64,000 nucleotides of DNA from Pseudeuparius sepicola (GCA_963920635.1 OY987302.1:47015500-47079499), one strand, 5' to 3'. Counted from the first letter of the stretch, positions 32,788 through 45,859 are shown. The notes: a model not told the origin generated them from the letters alone. A program made the numbers and translations.

Positions 32788-34890
32788 TAATATCTGATGT
32801 TTTTGTGCTGTCAAAAAAATCATATTTCAAATTTTGAATGGATGACAAACAGTTGACTTTGAATATTGGAAACATCCTTCATGGAAAATCGGGCTCTACT
32901 ACATGAAATTATTCTTGAATATGTTCTCCCGTATATTCATACAAATTACGTAACTTCAGCCTAGTGAAAATGGCCCATTCTTAAGTTTGTAATATTTAGC
33001 GGATATCCTGTCTGCAATATTTATGGCATTTCCTGAATTTTTGGGCTTGTTTTCAAATGAAGATAAATCGAATAGGTACTCGTATTTATTATATCCGGAT
33101 ACACCCTGTTAAAGCAATAAACCACGCAGAGAATCTCTCCACGTTTCATGGTGTTTTAAATTAATTGTTTGTCAAATATACAATTAAATTGCGCCATTAT
33201 AAACGCATTTATCATGGATGACGCTGACTTAACGACTTTCATGATATCTCTTATAGGAACCTTCGCGTATTAGGTATATTCGCATGGATTCCCTCTAGGA
33301 AGAAATGTTATACGAAGTTGTAGCATTCTCTACAAGATCTAATATAAGCCCCTAACCACGGCCAACATGTTCCGGAACACCCTATAGAAATCACTATCAA
33401 CAAAGAGTTAAATCTTGGTTGGCTGGTCTATGAAACTTTCATGATGTAGTTGCATTTTGGTTGTTAACAATATTGATTTCCTACTGTTTCATCAAATATG
33501 ATCGTGCATTATACACGTTTAATTCACCGAACGATTAATGCAATTGCAATAAAATATGTAATACGTTGTGTAAAAGTTAATTGGACTTGCATATTATGCA
33601 GGTGCATATCATTAATAATTGAGTACTGAACACCGTTATCCATTACACAATATTACAGAAAAATACTTTTAACTTATATCGGAAATCAATAATATCCTGG
33701 AGTTTCCGTTAGCTTTATTTTAAAACATTGTAACTAAAATATAGGTATAATATAAGTAGTTTCCTTCTGCTGTCGCTTTCATTGGAGGAACTTGCTGGCT
33801 AGACTTGTTACACAGGCTTCACGATCTCGTTTACCGTTTCAACATATTAACACACTTTTTAAATAAATTACTCCCGTCTTTTATCCAGAATGTGTGTCAA
33901 GATTTATAAAAGACATGAAACTAATTAAATGCTGTTGCATATGATTTAAGTTTTCATAATAGCGTGAGAATTAAGCCCTCAAGAGGCACACCATTAAACG
34001 AAAAGATCTTTTTAATAGCAATTAGATAAATTTCATACATTGTATAGGTAGTACACCAAAGAGGTTTGACAGGTTTTTTAAGTGTTGATGTTAATCTAGT
34101 ATTTAAGTAAGTACATAAATATTTTGGAGGTATAATTTGAAGTCTAAGTTTACATGTTTATACCAGAGCCATATAAGATCATAATGAATAGAAGAATCTA
34201 GAAGAAATAATGTGACTGGGCTTTATTGGTTCTCTAAATGTAAATTTATATTCTGATTCCCATAACTACGTTTCAATTTTCTGTGTAGAAAAATACCTGT
34301 CAGTAGTAGTAGTTCTAAAGCTGTTTTTAGCTTGATTTAATTTCGATTACGAGATTTCTTTGTGCTCATACCGCCATACAGCTCTAGTTACCTAAAAAAA
34401 TATTTTATTTACGCAAAATTAGTCGCAGTAGTATCTAAATTGTCAAATAGTACTCACGAATACTCACAACTATTCTTGGGAGGGCCCCCCTTGGTCGAGG
34501 CTCCATCTTATTTCAGAATATGCAAATAGTTGTCTTCACAGTGTAAATCCAATATTGCTTTATAACAGTTACTTAAAAGACCATTAGCAATAAGCACCGA
34601 ACTAATTAGAGATTCCTGTTTTTAGCTAGTGAAAATCAGAAGTAATTTACTTAGGTAAAGGTAAAAAAATATTTCTAGAACACTATTTTAACTATTTTCG
34701 GTACAGTTTATGCAGTTGCCCTTTCATCTAGCAATATCTCTAGAACTTTATAAGCTCTAGTGATGCGAATGGAATAAGTTCAAAGAAATATAATTTTAAA
34801 GAGATCATATTTTATAGTTTACTCTTTTGGCCAAAAAAACTGCACAAAAATTCCAATCAAGGACAAATACGAAAGATATTTGACAATTTT
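32788..34890. other. AT-rich spacer, nothing recognised
   Basis: Two isolated CACCCTxT ends (near 33103 and 33378) suggest decayed CAGGGTG-type insertions, but no partners could be paired. No gene is seen. Confidence 0.4.
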
Positions 34891-34896
34891 TACAAA

Positions 34897-35172
34897 TTAG
34901 AAAATTACAGTCATTACGACATTATCAAAAAAACTCTTTTTACAAAACCTATTTTTATGAACGCCTTGTAGGCCTTGCCAACTAAATTTCTCATTCGTTA
35001 CAAAACCTTGAACTTCAGTGATACCACAAACTAAAATATATAGTAGTATTATAAAATAAATAAAAAAAACAATGGAAAGGAGATGGTAAATATAAAGCCT
35101 TCCACACCCGCATATCTTCAAATGTTTTGAAACCCTTTCAAACCAAGTAACCGCAACATGAGCAACACGCAC
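34897..35172 (-). other. Unrecognised 91-codon frame overlapping a repeat
   Basis: The frame has a hydrophobic stretch (residues about 30-50, LLSIVFFIYFIILLYILV) that could span a membrane. The nearby 34962-35020 resembles 42938-42993 in the same orientation (CCTTxxAGGCCTxGxCAACTAAATT, then GAACTTCAGTG), so at least part of the frame is repeat DNA. Probably not a gene. Confidence 0.15.
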
Positions 35173-35174
35173 TT

Positions 35175-36848
35175 AAAACAATCCGCGCAGTTCCATTCTT
35201 CCTGATTGCGTTATTACGACACGTTTCCTCATAGTAAGGATCGCGATTTTCATGGGAATGCGGTTTTAGTAACCGTTATTATGCTATAAACACGTAACCA
35301 AATTTCAGAAGCAAATCTTGCATAAATAAAAACAAAGGATGTGCTTGGCACCTGTACACGCGTATCGCTATGAAGCTTCATTATTAATTCCTATGTAATC
35401 ACTACTTCCTCGTCATGTTTACATATTATATTATTCCTTTACTAAATGATATTATTTATCTACAACCATACGGCACTATTTATAGTGTGGTATGTATATC
35501 TGCTCTAACGGCAGGTGACTTCATTTTAATGACATATAATAGATTGCTTCAATATAACAGACATGGAAATATTATGTAGTTTGATAGAAGAATGCAATGT
35601 AGGACTCGTGTGGTCTAAATAGTGTATTAAATTAAATAACTATGGCCGGATTTCATTAAAATAATTATAATTCCATACTTTCCATCGACCTGCGGGTGTA
35701 CAGTATATCTGCTATAACAAGTCGTTCGAAAAGGCCAAAGGGCAGACGGTTTATAAAAGGTCGTTGCGTATATTACGTCACTGACAAACTTTATTAATGA
35801 AAGCTGAATCTGGATCAATGAATGTTGGAGCACAAAAGTCATCTCAGTGAGAAAATTTAGTAAGATAGATGTAATTTTTTAAAATTTATATAATATTACA
35901 TTTTTTACAATCATGCTGTATAGATAAGAAAATATATATGTGGAGCTAGAGGAATAATGCAAGTCGAAGTCGTCACGGAGGCAACAGTATTTTTCTCTTT
36001 GCTGTTGAGAGCGACGAGTGCCACGGAAAAATTTTCCTTGGTCAATTTTTTTGGGACTTGTTGACCCAAAGCACTTCCCAGGGAGACTTTTTCACTAAAG
36101 TGAAGGTGATAAAGCGCGTGTTTCCCTGTCATAAAAAGCAGACATTGTCATATCAGCTATTGATTTTTCTGAGTTTCTCTTAGGCGCTCAACATCTTATG
36201 TACTAAGCAACAGAATGCAGATAATCCTTAATCTATTAGATATTTTCCCTCTTATAATAGAACCAACTTCTTCTTCGTCTTCTTCGTCTTCTTATTTTTT
36301 CTCTCTAGATAAGTTTTCCTATTTACTTATACTTAACGTTAACTTTATATACTCAACAGACTGAACCAGTCAAAGAGTAAAACGGTAATAAAAATGTAAA
36401 TGAAATTTGAGGTGGAGAAATTTATTTTTTGTTCAACTAATATAAAGCGACAAAATATTCTAAGATAATAGAAAAGAACATGGTACACTTACATGAAATG
36501 CAATTATTAAACCTTTGAAATAAAAGTAGACGTTTTAGAAACATTTCGTAACATTTCATTTTAATCAAGAACTTTTACAGAAACATTTTTCTCTAAAATG
36601 TGAAACGGGAACAAAGGAACGTTAGGGAGTGGAAGGCGGAGTAATGGTAATTCGATGCATATATATATATTATTATAAGTTGTGCTTTACGATAAACTGT
36701 AGAGGCCTTGATTAAATTTGTATTGTTTTTTAAGTTATACTTTCTTGAATGTTATGAAAAAAGCACGTAAGTTTCGTGATCTCCACGGAACCGTATACGG
36801 TTCCGCAAAACGCAGTTTAAGAACCCCTGTTCTAAATTATAATGTATA
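35175..36848. other. AT-rich spacer with a TCTTCG/TCTTC repeat
   Basis: A short pyrimidine repeat (CTTCTTCGTCTTCTTCGTC) lies at about 36271-36298. The minus frames 35627-35842 and 35911-36132 are unrecognised. No gene is supported. Confidence 0.4.
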
Positions 36849-36956
36849 ATATGATTATTAGAGTAACCCAAATATGCAAGTCGAAACCCTAAAAATATGC
36901 GCATAAATATGCAAATAATTTAGTCACATGCAGGAAAATGTTGAAAATATGCAAAT

Positions 36957-37816
36957 CAGGGCCGTAGCCAGGGGGGGGCGTTGCCCTGCCTGGCGTTGCC
37001 CTGCCTGGCAGAATGTTTGACTTGCCTGGCCCACAAGTTCACCGGTCACCTCACCAGGGCCGTAGATAAGGCGCTGCTCCACTGAGAAAAAAACTAGGAA
37101 AGAAGACATCATGATGATTTTTAAATTTATTATACTTCATTTAAACTGAATTTGTCCTTAACTTTTCTAAAAAAAAATTTCCTGCGGCGCATTTTAGTGA
37201 GCAGACACCTCTAAGTACTCTTTTTATTACCCGCTTAAAAAACAACAATCTTTATTGCCCCACCTTCATACAAATTTCAATTTACCCATACCTATAAACT
37301 ATTACACTGGCCAGAAAATTTTTGCAAAAATTATAGACATAATGTGGCCCTTTGAAAAAATATGATACCTAATTTATAGAGCACTATGAGCACTAACTTC
37401 TATTTTTTCTTCCACATCACAAAAGGCGGTGTTCAGTGTTGTTATTGATAATTATTGCTGGATTTTTGTCAGTTAAAAATCAACAATAAAATAGAACCTT
37501 GATATAAAAGAAAACAGAGTATTCTTGCTTACTGCACAAATGATTATGGACCCGCATAATTAGCAAAAAAGTACCTACCATTGAATTAAAATTGTATGTT
37601 CATATTATATTTGACCTTGAAAATTTCACGAATTTTCGCGTGCGGCGCGATTTTTAATAACGAAATTTAAACATTTTTACCCCCCCCCCCCCTTCCTGTC
37701 CCCACCGACAAAGTAACGCCCTGTAAGTACCTATCCCTCACTTCTCAAATAATGTGTACTGCTCTGACAGGAAAGTCGTTTGCCCTGCCTGAAGTTTCTG
37801 TCTGGCTACGGCCCTG
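36957..37816. mobile_element. Nested hAT-type element, CAGGGCCGTAGCCAG ends
   Basis: A perfect 8-bp duplication ATGCAAAT lies on both sides (36949-36956 and 37817-37824). The terminal repeats are CAGGGCCGTAGCCAG and its complement. Subterminal TTGCCCTGCCTGGC words occur on the left, with TTGCCCTGCCTGAAG on the right. An internal CAGGGCCGTAGATAAGG near 37063 looks like a second partial end. A run of about 14 C lies near 37680. The minus frame 36924-37112 crosses the boundary and is spurious. Confidence 0.88.
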
Positions 37817-38015
37817 ATGCAAATTAAGAAATACTTTAAAAATATAAATTTATTGTTTCATTTACAAATAAACATATACAATGTACATACAAATTTCTAA
37901 ATGCATTTATACATAGTAAAAGTAACAATATTTTATTTTAAATTTTCTACATACAGGGCGATTGAACTAAATCTAAATATGCATTTATTATAAATTATAA
38001 AAATCAGGTTGAAAT

Positions 38016-38462
38016 TTAGTTGTAAAAACAATAAATCACTAAACGTTGCTCAAAATTCTCAATTAAAAAATTTTGTCTTCTGTCAGAATATCAAAATTTA
38101 TAAATGGAGAAACTCCTTTCCACATCAACCGATGTAAGAGGTGCGCTTTTAAAATTATTGCTCACTATCACAGGATCCAAATCGATGGATTCGGTAAAAC
38201 CTCCCTTTAAAATATTTGCTTTGCTAAGAAACTGAAACCCACTATTTTTTTCCATCACATTTCTAAATTTTTGAAATATTTTGTCCCCAATTTTACCTGT
38301 GACATTTTGAAAAGATTGTTTTACCAGTTCTACACTTCGGGTTAATGGCAAATTAGATTCCTCCATTTGTGTTATTGTTTTAGAAAGAAAGCTATAATTT
38401 GCTTTTAGAAAGGAAGAATCAGAAATAAAATGCAGAAATAGTCTCTCCTTTTCAATAATTGT
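38016..38462 (-). pseudogene. hAT transposase C-terminal fragment
   Basis: The reading frame opens near 38462 (IIEKERLFLHFISD) and includes FKSAPLTSVDVERSFSIYK, the typical hAT C-terminal dimerisation motif, close to the CGGBP1/ZBED-like group. A TGA at 38091-38093 breaks the frame directly after SIYKF; the same frame continues beyond it (YSDRRQNFLIENFEQRL) to TAA at 38016, as expected for the family, so the stop is a point lesion. The BED zinc finger and the catalytic core are absent. It lies inside the element 36859-38745 and reads towards its left end. The fragment cannot catalyse transposition. Confidence 0.8.
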
Positions 38463-38753
38463 ACTTTACTAAATAGGTATAAATACCTACTTTATTCCTT
38501 TTCAGATCACCAGGATTAGGGCCCATATAAAATTATAATAATTTACCTATATTATTTTGGGAAAACCAGGTACCTACTTAGACACCGACCCCTGTTCCCA
38601 AAAACGAATGAAACGCCCTGCCAGCCTGAAGTCTTTCAATTATCCACAATACGCCATATTTTAAGGATATATGGAAATATTTAAAAAAATGCATACAATA
38701 TGCTAAATATGCAAAATATGCGTGTTGCATATTTGGGTTACTCTAATAATTAT

Positions 38754-41700
38754 AAATATTATGTGTTAAACCCTGAAACCGGTAACAAAAAATTACCTTA
38801 AAAATATAAAAATTCGGGAACAAACTAATAGTAGATCTATTTTTTGGATATTTTAATTAATAACTTTAACCCTAATAGAAGAATGGCGTAAGGGTTTAGA
38901 AGCAAAAACCAAAAAAGAAACAAAATTCTAACTCAAGGTATACGTTTATAAAAAGACTAAGGCTCGGAGTGTGTTCGTCTTTCCACCGAAAAGTAATTTT
39001 CCGAAAAATAGGAAAACCAGGCACTGCACAAACTGCACATGATTTATTTCAAACGATCTCTCTGTACTCTGCACGCAGACTCTTAAGCACAAAAAAAACC
39101 ACGTTTACAAATCATCCATTCATTTCATTTAAAATAGGAATCGGTTGTACACCATTTAATGTTCACTGTTCTGTTGATGAAAGGCAGATGAACGCACAAT
39201 TTATACTTTTCACCTTTTGACTATAATATGGTGTACATCCAAAGTGCTTAATGTAAATTTTCCTTTAGGAAAGTCCACACATTTTTTATCTAAAATATAA
39301 ATTTGTTAAACTTTTTTCTTATTTCAGGTCCAGGCTTTTTTCTTATTCACCTTAAACGAAAAATAGGATGCGAAGCTTATACTTGATAATTCCTTCATCA
39401 TCATAATACGATTAAAATTTTAAAATTTATTTGAGGATTGTACTTGCGAACTAGAGTCACTTAGATTTCCATAAGCCTAGTTAAATATCCAAAATCGGTA
39501 AAATGTTTGAATTTTTAAAATACGTTAAAATATTTAAGGTGGTAGTGATCTTTAATTTCAGGGCATCTAATTGGTAAGCGTGTGGTACCTCGTTCTATTA
39601 AACCTAAGCTTTTACTTTGTGATTCTTTCTTGTGATCATCATAACCATAATTATTTGACTTTGAGAACTATTTGCATTTTATTATTTTAATAATTATTAG
39701 AAAATTAAATAACTAATTCCTAAATATCCCTGTACCTAGTTTACCTATAAACTTTATTAAGAGCATTGCCAGAAAAGGTATAAACATTTCTATAAAATCC
39801 ATAATTTGACGGTTTAACAGTCACCATAAAAATAAGGCTGATTTTGAATTATTCTTCTTGTTCGAATTAGTTTTTGGATGAACCTCATTTCATCCCATTG
39901 TTTGTATTCAACGCCATCTTTTGAGAGCAAAAGAAGTATAGTACCTTAAAATGTTGGACTCTATTTTATTTGAAAATTGAGATGAACTGAAAAAAAATGA
40001 AGTATGCCAGGGGAGTTTACTAAACTTCTATTATCTGTCTGCATGTTGTTTTATGCAGTGACCGGCAGAATGTACGCAACATAGATATGGATTTTTTTTA
40101 TTTTGCGCCGAAATAAAACACTTACTATGAGGCTAACTAGGCATGTCCTGAAACCAAAATAGGGCCTAAAAAACTTCATGCAGATATCGCAGGATACGAG
40201 GGGGAGTTAAAAACTTAAATGGGGCGTCGTAGAGAAAAATGGTATAAAAGAAAAAGTTGTTTGCAATGAAAAAGTATACATAAATACAAAATCATGGCCT
40301 TCCGAAGAAAATTTTACGCCACCATGTTCTAACAATTGTTCAACCCATTCACACTAAATATGATACTGGCGTTTATACCGATCGTGGCTATTTTTTAATT
40401 AGGAATATAAAAAAAAACTCTAGAGAACATGTTGAACAAGCAGTTTTAAGCAAAGTAGTGTCCAAGTTTCACAACAACAGACTTTGTGAATGGCTTCTTG
40501 CACACAATTGCGAAATAGGCGCCAAAGAAAATGATTTTCTGTTTGACATTTTATTCGTTGTGCAGTTTTTTCATGTTCAAATATTTCTTTCATCCAAGTA
40601 GGTACCTTCCATATTTATTTCTATATCCAGTATCTGCAAGAGTTTTTTTTAGTGGAGGGGTTGCCGTTTCTAGATAATATAGTCAGCCCTTCCCAAAAGT
40701 TATCTTCTTTTGAAAACCTAAAATCACGGATACTACAAACCACTGATAAGCTCACGAGTAATATTTTAAGGCGCAATTTAAGTAACTTCCACACCAAGAG
40801 GATCCCACCTCCTATCTAAAACCATCTTCTTGCATTCTTGCCCATCGGAGTTTTTTGTTCACTTCTTCTGGAACACACAGTGTATAAATAATATTTATTT
40901 TCCGTAAGACATTGTTAGGAAATTGTTGTTAGGAAATTGTTTCAAAACCTTATTACTCATCTGCAAAGGATGACCTAATATTTTATATCATCTATTACTT
41001 TCACAATCAAAACCAAAAGTCTTGATGAACACAATACGGTCCTATATAACAGGGAATTTAAATATTATATAGTTGTGTTCGGGTACAGCAGTTATTCTTT
41101 TAAATTTCATTTCTATATTAGATATACCTACTTAGTTTGTGATTCATGGTAAGTTTGCTGTTTTCAATCCGTCGTTGTCTACATACAATATGTCGTTGTA
41201 AGGGAATGTATAAATATAAATGAACTTTAAAGCCAACGTAATTATTCCCATACCGAAGATATCCAAACCGTTATCACCGCCTGAGCTCAGACCTATAAAC
41301 TCACTGCCTATCGTAGATAAAGCGCTCGATAGGGACTGTTGTTTGTGAACCAACTAAGAACTTTTTTTGAAAAATAATAGGCTAATCTCCGATGTGCAAT
41401 CGGGGTTTCGTGGGAATCATTCCTGTGACTACGACTACACTCCACACTACAGTGCATCTTTTCACAGAGAAATTTTAATTTTCTACAAATAAATTATCAA
41501 AAATGAAATAATTATAATATGAATTCTGTGTCGCGTTTTTGACTCCTCGTCGTATACCGCGATATCTATGCATGGCGTTTTTCGAGCCCTATTTTACTTT
41601 TAGGACATGTCTAATTTACAGGATTTCCCAACGAAAACTTGCCCCCCCCCCCAAAAATTTGAAAACCGAAAAATATTTGAAAATTCGCCGAGACCCGTCG

Positions 41701-42185
41701 ATTTTTGTTTTTTTGAGTGAGCTTTTTTGACAGTCAAGCCAACCCGAGGCGGGTGCGCTGCCTCTAATAAAAGTTCTATTGGACAATAGTAACTTAATGA
41801 ACCAATATGGCGGCGGGCGCCAGATTTGAGTTAATGCTTAAAAAGTAAGGAATCTAGCTGGGAGTGTGTCTCCCAAAATTCAATTTCAAACCTGTCAAAA
41901 ATTAGAGCATTGTGCATTTCATTTTTAAAAGTACCTATATAGCAACACCAAATAAATATCACTAATCATTAATAGTAATAGTAATTTTACTCACCGATTT
42001 GAAACAATAGCGAAGTCCTTTAATTTTACATATCTCCAGCTACATCTGAAACAAAAAAATATATTAAGCATTGACTCAGAAATTATATAAATCACTAATA
42101 ATAGTCGTCTATAACCATAACGCGTATTTTTATTATCGGCGTTTTCATTTATCGACTATTGGGTTAATAAATAGAAACATTCACT
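38754..42185. other. AT-rich spacer, no gene recognised
   Basis: Short frames only (38969-39220 plus, 41144-41353 minus, 41539-41730 plus), none recognised. ACATCCAAAGTGxxTAATGTAAATT at 39231-39256 recurs near 14358. A run of about 12 C lies at 41643. The GCCGCCATATTGG-like word near 41808 (AATATGGCGGCGGGCGCC) is isolated. Confidence 0.4.
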
Positions 42186-42189
42186 GATT

Positions 42190-42570
42190 TAATGCCTTTC
42201 CTTTTGCGTTTGGTCCGATAACTTGGCTGGGTTTCCGGAAAAAATTAATAGATTTCGAGGGGAATTAAAAACGTACGCCTGGCTTCTCGGCACGGCGCTA
42301 CCAAAAGAATTTCTATCGCCGCCGCTTTGTTGGAGCGGCCGCCTATTCCGCGCAGCTTCGCGGCCTTTTGAACATCAAAAGATTTATCCCTACGGTTTCC
42401 CGTCACGAACGAGTGATCAAAGCACTCACAAATTAAACTGCAGTAGCTAGTCCAGTCAGTACTCGTTAGTTAGTTTTACAGCATTTAATTTGTAAGCGAA
42501 GATATACACCACCGGCACGTGATTCCATCCACCGCTCTGCCTCTATGGCATCGAATAAACATGATACCGT
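42190..42570. promoter_or_regulatory. GC-rich island, possible promoter
   Basis: The block is strongly GC-rich in its middle (CGCCGCCGCTTTGTTGGAGC). Downstream, TCCAGTCAGTACTCGTTAG (42451-42469) contains an arthropod Initiator-like TCAGT, and about 30 bp later TTTGTAAGCG (42490-42499) resembles a 5' splice site. No TATA box is evident. A noncoding first exon is conceivable, but a conserved element without promoter function is equally possible. The 75-codon plus frame 42223-42450 has no recognised domain. Confidence 0.3.
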
Positions 42571-42892
42571 ATCGGAATCGAATCGGGTGTATAAACATAA
42601 ATTGATTCGCCTATAGGTACTATACATGGGACTCTATTCCCAGTTAATTATTTTCAGCGTGACATTCAATCGTGCATTTAGTTTAGTTTAATTGAAATCT
42701 TAATTCAACTTTTAGGCTCATATATATATTATATCTTTTGAAATCGGCGTTAAGTAAATTGTCATTAAAATAGAAATCGGCAATTAAGTGATCCATTTTT
42801 ATACGATCTTTAAGTTAGCGAGACAGGACCATTTAACTTTTCAACCTTATTGCGAACTTTTAACACCGTAAAATTTTTAAATGTGTCCCTCG

Positions 42893-42993
42893 CACTGAAG
42901 TCCTTTTTTATAACCCATGTGGTTTATTTGCCTCGGCCTTACAGGCCTGGGCAACTAAATTCCACATCCGTTATAAAAAGTCGAACTTCAGTG
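42893..42993. repeat. 101-bp palindromic element
   Basis: CACTGAAGTC at the left pairs with GAACTTCAGTG at the right, and the arms continue through TATAACCCATGTGG and CCACATCCGTTATA. The right half resembles 34962-35020. It is probably a short MITE. Confidence 0.55.
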
Positions 42994-43643
42994 CCATAGT
43001 ACCCAAACACAACTAACTATTATATCATGTTTTCTATTTGGGTTTTTCTTCTGCGGCACCAATCTTACTATGCCGATCGAAGACAAAACCGACAGCCTTG
43101 ATTCTTCGCCGGCGTTGGTATTTGATTCACAGGGTGTCCGTCCCATGCCGACCTACTTACCGGTAACGGTATTGCGATGATTCGAGATCCGAAAACAATG
43201 TTAATTATTGGTGGGTGGGACAGTGATAGTTGCTAAACTACGTTTTTTATGGTTGTAACATGATACGGTTATTTACGAAAATAATTGGTTGCTAAATAGG
43301 AGTGATAAATGGTTCTTTGCCTTCTAAAGATCGGCAAACATATACCTACTGCCCCACGTAAGACTTAGCAATACAATAAAAAAAAAGATTCCGGATATTT
43401 ATATTGAATTTAGAGAACAATTCTGTATACTTATACATTTTAAAACACACCTGTTTTAGTTAAGAATCAAAATGGCGACCATACAGGGTATCTACTTTTA
43501 TATCTATAAATCCATAAAATCTTTATCTGTAGAGATATTCGCCTGAACTTTTTTTGTTTGAAAGATCTTCAAAAAATGCTTATTTGACTTTCCTAACCAT
43601 TGCCAAAACGCAATTCCAGGGCCGACTATGATTTTTTCATGTA

Positions 43644-44911
43644 CCGTAAAACGGGGTGAATAGGGTCAATTTTTCACTTTGAAACGTCATATCTTTGTGT
43701 GTAGTGTAAGTACAAATTTCAATTTTGTGTCAAAAGCTTAGTCTTGACTTCTACTTTCATTGACATATAACACAAATTGATGATCAACATTAATTTGATT
43801 TTTATTATTTTTTTTATTGACTGACCCTATTCACCCCAATGAGGGGGTGAATAGAATCAGTTATGTTATTTAATGTGGGGTTCGATTGGGAACGTAGTAG
43901 GGTCTATAGGGTCAACAAATTTTGTTTTAAAAAAATATAACAAAACATTTATTCTGGAAAATAGTGTAAATAAACATTTTATCTTATAAAACATCATAAA
44001 AAATAAAACAGAATTCTTTTTGGTATAAGGCACATAATTTCAGACTTATATTTTATTATCTTTTAATATTTTGACAAAATCTTTGAGCAATTTGATCCTT
44101 ATGTCTTTTAAGAAATCCTTCAGCAAAATCTATACCTGGCAAATTTTCCTTAAAAATTTTAACTGTCCTGCCTTGTGCGTCTAAATGAGACTTCACTATA
44201 AGTCTTAGCCCCAACAAATTCAAAGGGTAACCCCACTCCGCACAAACCTTCAAGTGACTTACTATGGTTTCTTCTTCTTTTAAAGTCAGTACAGTCTGAC
44301 CTCCTTGTTTCCTCATGTCTCTGTTTTTTATATGTCTTTGTAGCACACTGTAAGAGATGCTATACTTTTTGGAAGCACCCCGTATACTTAGATTTTTTGT
44401 TAAAACGTCGTGCTTAGCCATTTTGATAGTTTGGGGATCCATTTTTCTATACCGTTTGCCGTGTGGGTCTGGTTTATATTGACGTGGCATGCTGACCCTT
44501 TTCTCCCCTAACTTGTTAAAGTTAGTCCCTGAAAATTTTTTTAATTAACACCGTGGCAACACCTGCTAGTTATAATTTTTTTTTGGGTGTTATGTGTTTA
44601 TATATATGAATACTAAATAATGTGCAAACAATAATTTTAAAATAAAGTAAAAAGCTTACCAGCTGCACACGAAGTTTTTTGAACCAGAAAATCGAACTGC
44701 TTATTATTTTGAGGTTATGTCAGCTGGTGTAAATGCTGCCAACATCCAATATCCAAAATTAGTGATCATATGTGATCTTTACTGTTTTGTAGATACAGTG
44801 ACATATGGTCATGGTCAATATTTACCCTATACAGAAACTATACAGGATTAAAACACATTTTGAAGTTTCAACCCTATTCGCCCCGATGATCCTATTCACC
44901 CCGTTTTACGG
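43644..44911 (-). mobile_element. Pogo-like element, internally deleted
   Basis: The terminal repeats CCGTAAAACGGGGTGAATAG and the complement are flanked by TA (43642-43643 and 44912-44913). Subterminal repeats of the CTATTCACCCC word occur near 43825-43860 and 44875-44905. The minus strand holds the N-terminal half of a pogo-type transposase (44056-44490). Element length, 1268 bp, is about half of what an autonomous member would need. Confidence 0.9.
44056..44490 (-). pseudogene. Pogo-type transposase, DNA-binding half only
   Basis: The 144-codon frame starts MPRQYKPDPHGKRYRKMD. It contains a psq/CENP-B-type helix-turn-helix (LSIRGASKKYSISYSVLQRH, residues about 33-52), then a second CENP-B-type domain (GGQTVLTLKEEETIVSHL through AEWGYPLNLLGLRLIVKSHL to FLKRHKDQIAQRFCQNIKR). 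In complete pogo/Tigger-like proteins the DDE domain follows at this point; here the frame stops, and what remains before the left inverted repeat has no catalytic sequence. The frame itself has no stops or shifts, so a DNA-binding peptide could in principle still be made. Whether it is transcribed is unknown. Confidence 0.88.
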
Positions 44912-45007
44912 TACCCCCGTTTTTCATTAAAAACATTTAGCGATTTTTTTTATTTAAGAGCTGATACCAGAGCGCTAATTAGGACACATTAAAACCCTCG
45001 TATTCTG

Positions 45008-45571
45008 CAGGGTGCCCAATATAGAAAAAAATTATGTTTTAACGGCATCTAGTGAGTCAAGTGTGCCATGGAATTACCTCAAATAGTTGAATAGTTGACA
45101 GGACCACTTGGTATGCAAAGATACAATAATAAATACACGGGGTGTTTTTCTCTGTGCTATCTCAAAGTGCTGACTTCTTTGAACCTTTAAGAGTATACAG
45201 GTCAAGAGAGCCTTGGAATTATTGACACAATATAGATAATAAATGCAAGAGTAATTTATTTTTTACAAAATATCAACCAATAAGTAAAAAACCTTACGTT
45301 TTTGGATCTTTATCGATAAAACCACAGTTTAAGATGATATATTTTTCTATGCGTTTCCTGTTAACCACCCGCCCTAAAACTCATCTGGATTTACTGACGT
45401 AGGACGTAGCTCGTTTATAATTTCTGGGGCAGTTTTGATATCCTCTGTTCTTTATCGCCCTTGCACACCAACACTTTGAGTGAAGTAATTCCGTGGCACA
45501 CTTGACTCGCCACATGCATTTAAAATCTTAATTTTTCTCAACTTTGGAATCCTGTAGAATAGAATTCCCTG
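45008..45571. mobile_element. Decayed foldback with CAGGGTGCCC left end
   Basis: GTGAGTCAAGTGTGCCATGG (45053-45072) is the inverse of about 45490-45510 (CCGTGGCACACTTGACTC). The left end CAGGGTGCCC and right end TTCCCTG-TA match poorly. A second pair of ends (CACGGGGTGTTTTT near 45135 and AAACACCCTG near 45815) overlaps it, so two decayed elements may be interleaved. Confidence 0.45.
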
Positions 45572-45859
45572 TATATTTTTTGTTTAACTTTGGTATATTG
45601 GAGTTTTGGGATATCCTACATAACATTGTGGTGTCGGATTTTAAATAAAACATCGCTAAATGGTTTTAGTACAAATGGGGGGGTATAGAGGTATAAAAAA
45701 AACAGTCTACACTGGATTTGCATTTTGACGTTTTTTTAAGAGTTTTCAAGTTAAAAATATCTTAACAATTAAAGATTCTGTGCATTTTTATAGGGAAAAA
45801 AGTAAACACCCTGTACACTGACTACACTGTACATGAGTACAATAGGCTAATAAGATCTA

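Larger units (their letters stand above)
36859..38745 (-). mobile_element. hAT element with transposase remnant
   Basis: The ends TAGAGTAACCCAAATATGCA and the inverse lie at 36859 and 38745. Flanking 8-bp duplications ATGATTAT and ATAATTAT match at 7 of 8 positions. Both subterminal regions are rich in AAATATGCA words, probably transposase contact sites. The interior keeps a C-terminal transposase piece on the minus strand, and a second, complete hAT-type insertion (36957-37816) sits in one of the AAATATGCA words. Confidence 0.85.

Noticed and set aside
33100..33115. Isolated CACCCTG/CAGGGTG words (also near 33378, 43130, 43485, 51451 and 53146) as further complete elements
   Set aside because: No matching opposite end or inverted arm could be found, so only solo or decayed ends can be claimed.
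37680..37693. Poly-C runs (also near 41643 and 52206) as functional motifs
   Set aside because: Simple homopolymers of this kind arise by slippage and are error-prone in assemblies; no associated structure was seen.
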